Shown one piece after another: positions 61,658-64,000 of a DNA stretch of 64,000 nt. The notes beneath the pieces were generated by a model. The model was given only the letters and a program-made list of their open reading frames with translations, had not been told where the DNA came from and ran no database searches. Both the position numbers and the translations under genes were made by a program. The stretch is from CBDHHC01 sp050633205 (lineage in GTDB: Bacteria > Pseudomonadota > Alphaproteobacteria > Rhizobiales > CBDHHC01), in the NCBI GenBank assembly GCA_050633205.1, contig JBOEGA010000129.1:62001-126000 (forward strand), in the 5' to 3' direction. Each line of letters opens with the position of its first letter. The stretch's first letter is position 1.

Positions 61658-63355
61658 TCAGGCAGCTCTCACTTTTTTCAGGAAAGTTTCCAATTGTTCG
61701 TTCAGGTTGCTGGAATTTTTTGACAATGTCTTGGAGGCTTCCAGTAACGTATCAGCAGCCCTTGCACCTTCTTCATTTGAAGTCTCGACATCTTTCATAT
61801 TTGTACTGATACTTTTGGTATCGCCTGCAGCCGTTTCCGCATTTCTGGCAATTTCCATTGTTGCGGCGTTCTGTTCTTCGATAGCTGCTGCGACTGCTGT
61901 GCTATATTCCTGAACATCTGCAATGCTGGCTCCGATACTTTTGATAGCACCAACAGACTCATTGGTTGAAGAAGAGATATGCTCAATTTTCAGGTTTATC
62001 GCCTCGGTTGCCTTTCCTGTCTGGTTAGCCAGCGCCTTCACTTCACTTGCCACTACAGCGAACCCTTTACCTGCTTCCCCTGCTCTGGCAGCCTCAATAG
62101 TCGCATTCAGTGCCAGCAGGTTTGTCTGTTCAGCAATATCCTGAATGAGAGACAGCACATCATTAATTTCTGACACAGCACTTGAAAGCCCCTCAATATA
62201 GCCAGAAGCTTTGGCCGAAGTTGCGACAGCTTCTTCCGATATATCACGTGTTTTATTGATCTGACTGCTTACTTCGCGGAATGAAACCTGAAGTTCTTCT
62301 GATGCGCCTGCCACTGCATTAACACTTGAGTTTGAGTTTTCAACGCTGGTATATGCAGCTTTTACGCGATCTTTTGTATGACTGACACTATCAATCATGG
62401 ATTGCGCAACAGCCTGCATATCTGCAGCAGATGCATGAACCGCTTTGGAAATAGATGAAACATTTTCTTCAAAGTTATTTGCCAACTCCAGCATTTCCTG
62501 TTTACGCCTCTGCTCTGACCTTTCCTGATCTCTGGCCTGCTTTTCCTCGACCTCTTTCATCTCTATAGATTTTTTTCTGAACTCTTCGATGCTTTGACAC
62601 ATTTTTCCGATTTCATCCCGCCCTTTAGCCGGAGGGACAGCAGCTTCCAGATTACCTTTGGAAATCTCAAACATGGATCTTGTTACTGCCTTTAAAGTCC
62701 TGGCCATTGACTGAGACAGAAGAATACTGAGAACAAGGCTTATTATTGAACCTGCAATTGCAATCCCCACGAACTGCTGCCTGTTAGAGGCGGAAGCGCT
62801 TTGCAGTTCATTTGTAAACCTGATTGTTTCTTTCTTCAGATGTGTTACAGCCTTTTCCAGTTCAGCAAGAAGTTTCCTGAATGATACATCAGAGTTGCCC
62901 ACCATAGTGAGGGCGATGGATGCATCTACTGCTGCAATTTCAACAACTCCTTTTGCGTCTGTCTCATAGGCCTTGATCAGTTTGACTATATTACTGTGCA
63001 GCTTCTCAAATTTGTATTTTTTTGCAGTTTTTTGCTCTTTAAGCATACTTGCTTCAAAGGTCTTTGTATTTTCAAGAACTGCCTTGCTGGCATTTTCAGA
63101 CAGCTCTCCACTCACCCCGGAACTAGCCAGAGAAGCAACTCTGTAAACATTGGTCTGGATGTTAATGAGATCTACCACATGGGTTTTATAACGCACAATA
63201 TCCGGGGTCAGCTCATTGGCCATAACGGCCAGTCCCCGCTCTCCACGCAAAAGATTATTGTACCCGGAGAACACAATTATAAAGAGGGCCAGCAGCATTA
63301 AGAAAAGTCCAAACAAATTCTTAATACCAATTGGAAGGTTATGATACAGTTTCAC
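61658..63355 (-). CDS. methyl-accepting chemotaxis protein
   Basis: A 565-residue chemoreceptor. Helix 1 is at residues 10-32 (IGIKNLFGLFLMLLALFIIVF), a periplasmic four-helix sensor follows to about 190, helix 2 (FVGIAIAGSIISLVLSILL), a HAMP domain (RTLKAVTRSMFEISKGNLEAAVPPAKGRDEIGKMCQSIEEFR) and the signalling hairpin with tip AEQTNLLALNATIEAARAGEAGKGFAVVASEVKALA near residue 425. The start is GTG 63355. It is divergent from a secreted Cache-domain protein that may deliver its ligand. No che gene is nearby. Confidence 0.92.
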   Translation of the reverse strand: MKLYHNLPIGIKNLFGLFLMLLALFIIVFSGYNNLLRGERGLAVMANELTPDIVRYKTHVVDLINIQTNVYRVASLASSGVSGELSENASKAVLENTKTFEASMLKEQKTAKKYKFEKLHSNIVKLIKAYETDAKGVVEIAAVDASIALTMVGNSDVSFRKLLAELEKAVTHLKKETIRFTNELQSASASNRQQFVGIAIAGSIISLVLSILLSQSMARTLKAVTRSMFEISKGNLEAAVPPAKGRDEIGKMCQSIEEFRKKSIEMKEVEEKQARDQERSEQRRKQEMLELANNFEENVSSISKAVHASAADMQAVAQSMIDSVSHTKDRVKAAYTSVENSNSSVNAVAGASEELQVSFREVSSQINKTRDISEEAVATSAKASGYIEGLSSAVSEINDVLSLIQDIAEQTNLLALNATIEAARAGEAGKGFAVVASEVKALANQTGKATEAINLKIEHISSSTNESVGAIKSIGASIADVQEYSTAVAAAIEEQNAATMEIARNAETAAGDTKSISTNMKDVETSNEEGARAADTLLEASKTLSKNSSNLNEQLETFLKKVRAA

Positions 63356-63504
63356 TTCACCAAGCCCCGCTACTGAACAATAGATAGATTTTGTTTACTC
63401 TAAAGCAAAAATATTAATATATCAGAACCAGTTAAGTTCGAATTATTTATTCAGTGATATTTTCAGATGATCCAATATTAATTGTCCTAACGGGAGTATC
63501 TATA

Positions 63505-63966
63505 GTGAAAAGATTAGTCACTGGATTTACAGTTTTATTTGCCCTGCTCTTTATTAACATTGCCCAGGCAGATGAGTTCGGCACACCGGAAGAAGCCAAA
63601 GCTATGGCTGAAGCAGCAGCAAAGTTCCATGCAAAGAATGGCCTAAAATCTCTCGTTGAGAAAATTACTGCCAAAGATCCACACTTCAAGAATAAAGATC
63701 TGTATGTCTTTATTTCAGATAATAAGGGAGTGAATATTGTCCATGGTGCAGTTCCGGCATTTAAGGGCAGAGACTTCTACAATCTAAAAGATGTGTCAGG
63801 GGTATTCCTGGTTCGTGAAATGATTAAAACGGCTCAGGCTGGTGAAGGTCGTGGCTGGGTTGATTATAAATGGCCAAACCCTAAAACCAAAAAAATCCGT
63901 GATAAAAGAACTTATGTAATCAAGTTGACGGACGACTACTGGCTGGCTGTTGGTGCATATAAGTAG
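63505..63966 (+). CDS. secreted single-Cache (sCache_2-like) domain protein
   Basis: A 153-residue exported protein: signal peptide VKRLVTGFTVLFALLFINIAQA, then one small-molecule-binding Cache domain with LVEKITAKDPHFKNKDLYVFISDNKGVNIVHG, DFYNLKDVSGVFLVREMI and GWVDYKWPNPKTKKIRDKRTYVIKLTDDYWLAVGAY, the sCache_2 ending. GTG 63505 is chosen, because GGGAG lies eight bases upstream and the product then starts with a clean signal peptide; the longer frame does not. It is divergent from the chemoreceptor gene. A soluble binding role is inferred. Confidence 0.82.
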   Translation: MKRLVTGFTVLFALLFINIAQADEFGTPEEAKAMAEAAAKFHAKNGLKSLVEKITAKDPHFKNKDLYVFISDNKGVNIVHGAVPAFKGRDFYNLKDVSGVFLVREMIKTAQAGEGRGWVDYKWPNPKTKKIRDKRTYVIKLTDDYWLAVGAYK

Positions 63967-64000
63967 TTAGCTGTAAAAGAAAATCTCAGGCAGAAACATG

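Noticed and set aside
1..64000. CRISPR arrays, prophage, insertion sequences, rRNA
   Set aside because: No regularly spaced repeats, transposase or phage genes, or rRNA sequence were seen on either strand.

Overview
The window reads as a chromosomal segment of a rather AT-rich (GC in the mid-40s percent, judged by eye) Gram-negative alphaproteobacterium, probably marine and aerobic. The class is inferred from gene content: a methionine synthase split into two proteins next to metF under an ArsR-methyltransferase (SahR-like) regulator, a DUF2093 protein directly behind xseA, an FnrL-type Crp/Fnr regulator beside ETF-ubiquinone oxidoreductase, and a MerR (LiuR-like) fatty acid oxidation regulon. 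I cannot name a genus. No phage, transposase, rRNA or CRISPR array was seen. There is one tRNA and one two-base assembly gap.

Layout. 1-4.3 kb: the N-terminal part of a His-rich, probably Zur-controlled TonB receptor (ZnuD-like); a P-loop kinase; an arsenate reductase plus DUF6428 pair; a WYL regulator. 4.4-7.5 kb: RidA-like protein, LysR regulator, SDR oxidoreductase, DUF1097 membrane protein and a CAT-anticodon tRNA. 7.7-11.5 kb: SIMPL protein, panD and an MMPL/RND transporter. 11.9-18.4 kb: an exopolysaccharide start-up cluster with a polyprenyl-phosphate sugar transferase, the four dTDP-L-rhamnose genes (rfbC-B-D-A) and a GDP-mannose enzyme. 18.4-26.5 kb: a membrane protein, an EF-hand protein, then the methionine operon sahR-metF-arsH-metH1-metH2, read right to left. 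26.7-30.2 kb: MlaC-like protein, a receiver-histidine kinase protein and a PlsB-like acyltransferase split by NN.

30.2-40.7 kb is a fatty acid degradation region: fadJ-type multifunctional protein, thiolase, MerR regulator, a large acyl-CoA dehydrogenase, 2,4-dienoyl-CoA reductase, a hotdog thioesterase and a TetR regulator. Two 16-bp sites of the same design (TKACGT-NN-ACGTMA) lie upstream of the thiolase and between the divergent acyl-CoA dehydrogenase and dienoyl-CoA reductase genes, which suggests one regulon. 40.7-50.5 kb: secreted Lys-rich protein, DUF2093, xseA, purD, patatin, an anchored alpha/beta hydrolase, an amino acid permease translationally coupled to a secreted unknown, and an ACP phosphodiesterase. 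50.5-56.5 kb: Lrp regulator and LysE exporter, a decayed TAXI-TRAP binding-protein gene, then an Lrp-type regulator (BkdR-like) divergent from the branched-chain 2-oxoacid dehydrogenase genes E1alpha-E1beta-E2. 56.5-64 kb: FnrL-type regulator with a striking 5' hairpin, ETF-QO, ferredoxin-NADP reductase, a HypT-like LysR regulator, a chemoreceptor and a divergent secreted Cache-domain protein.

The parts that look least ordinary are the ArsH flavoprotein inside the methionine operon, the hairpin that can hide the ribosome binding site of the FnrL-type gene, an orphan terminator that may mark a small RNA at about 59.2 kb, the receptor-plus-secreted-Cache pair at the right end, and the permease-secreted protein pair at 48.7 kb.
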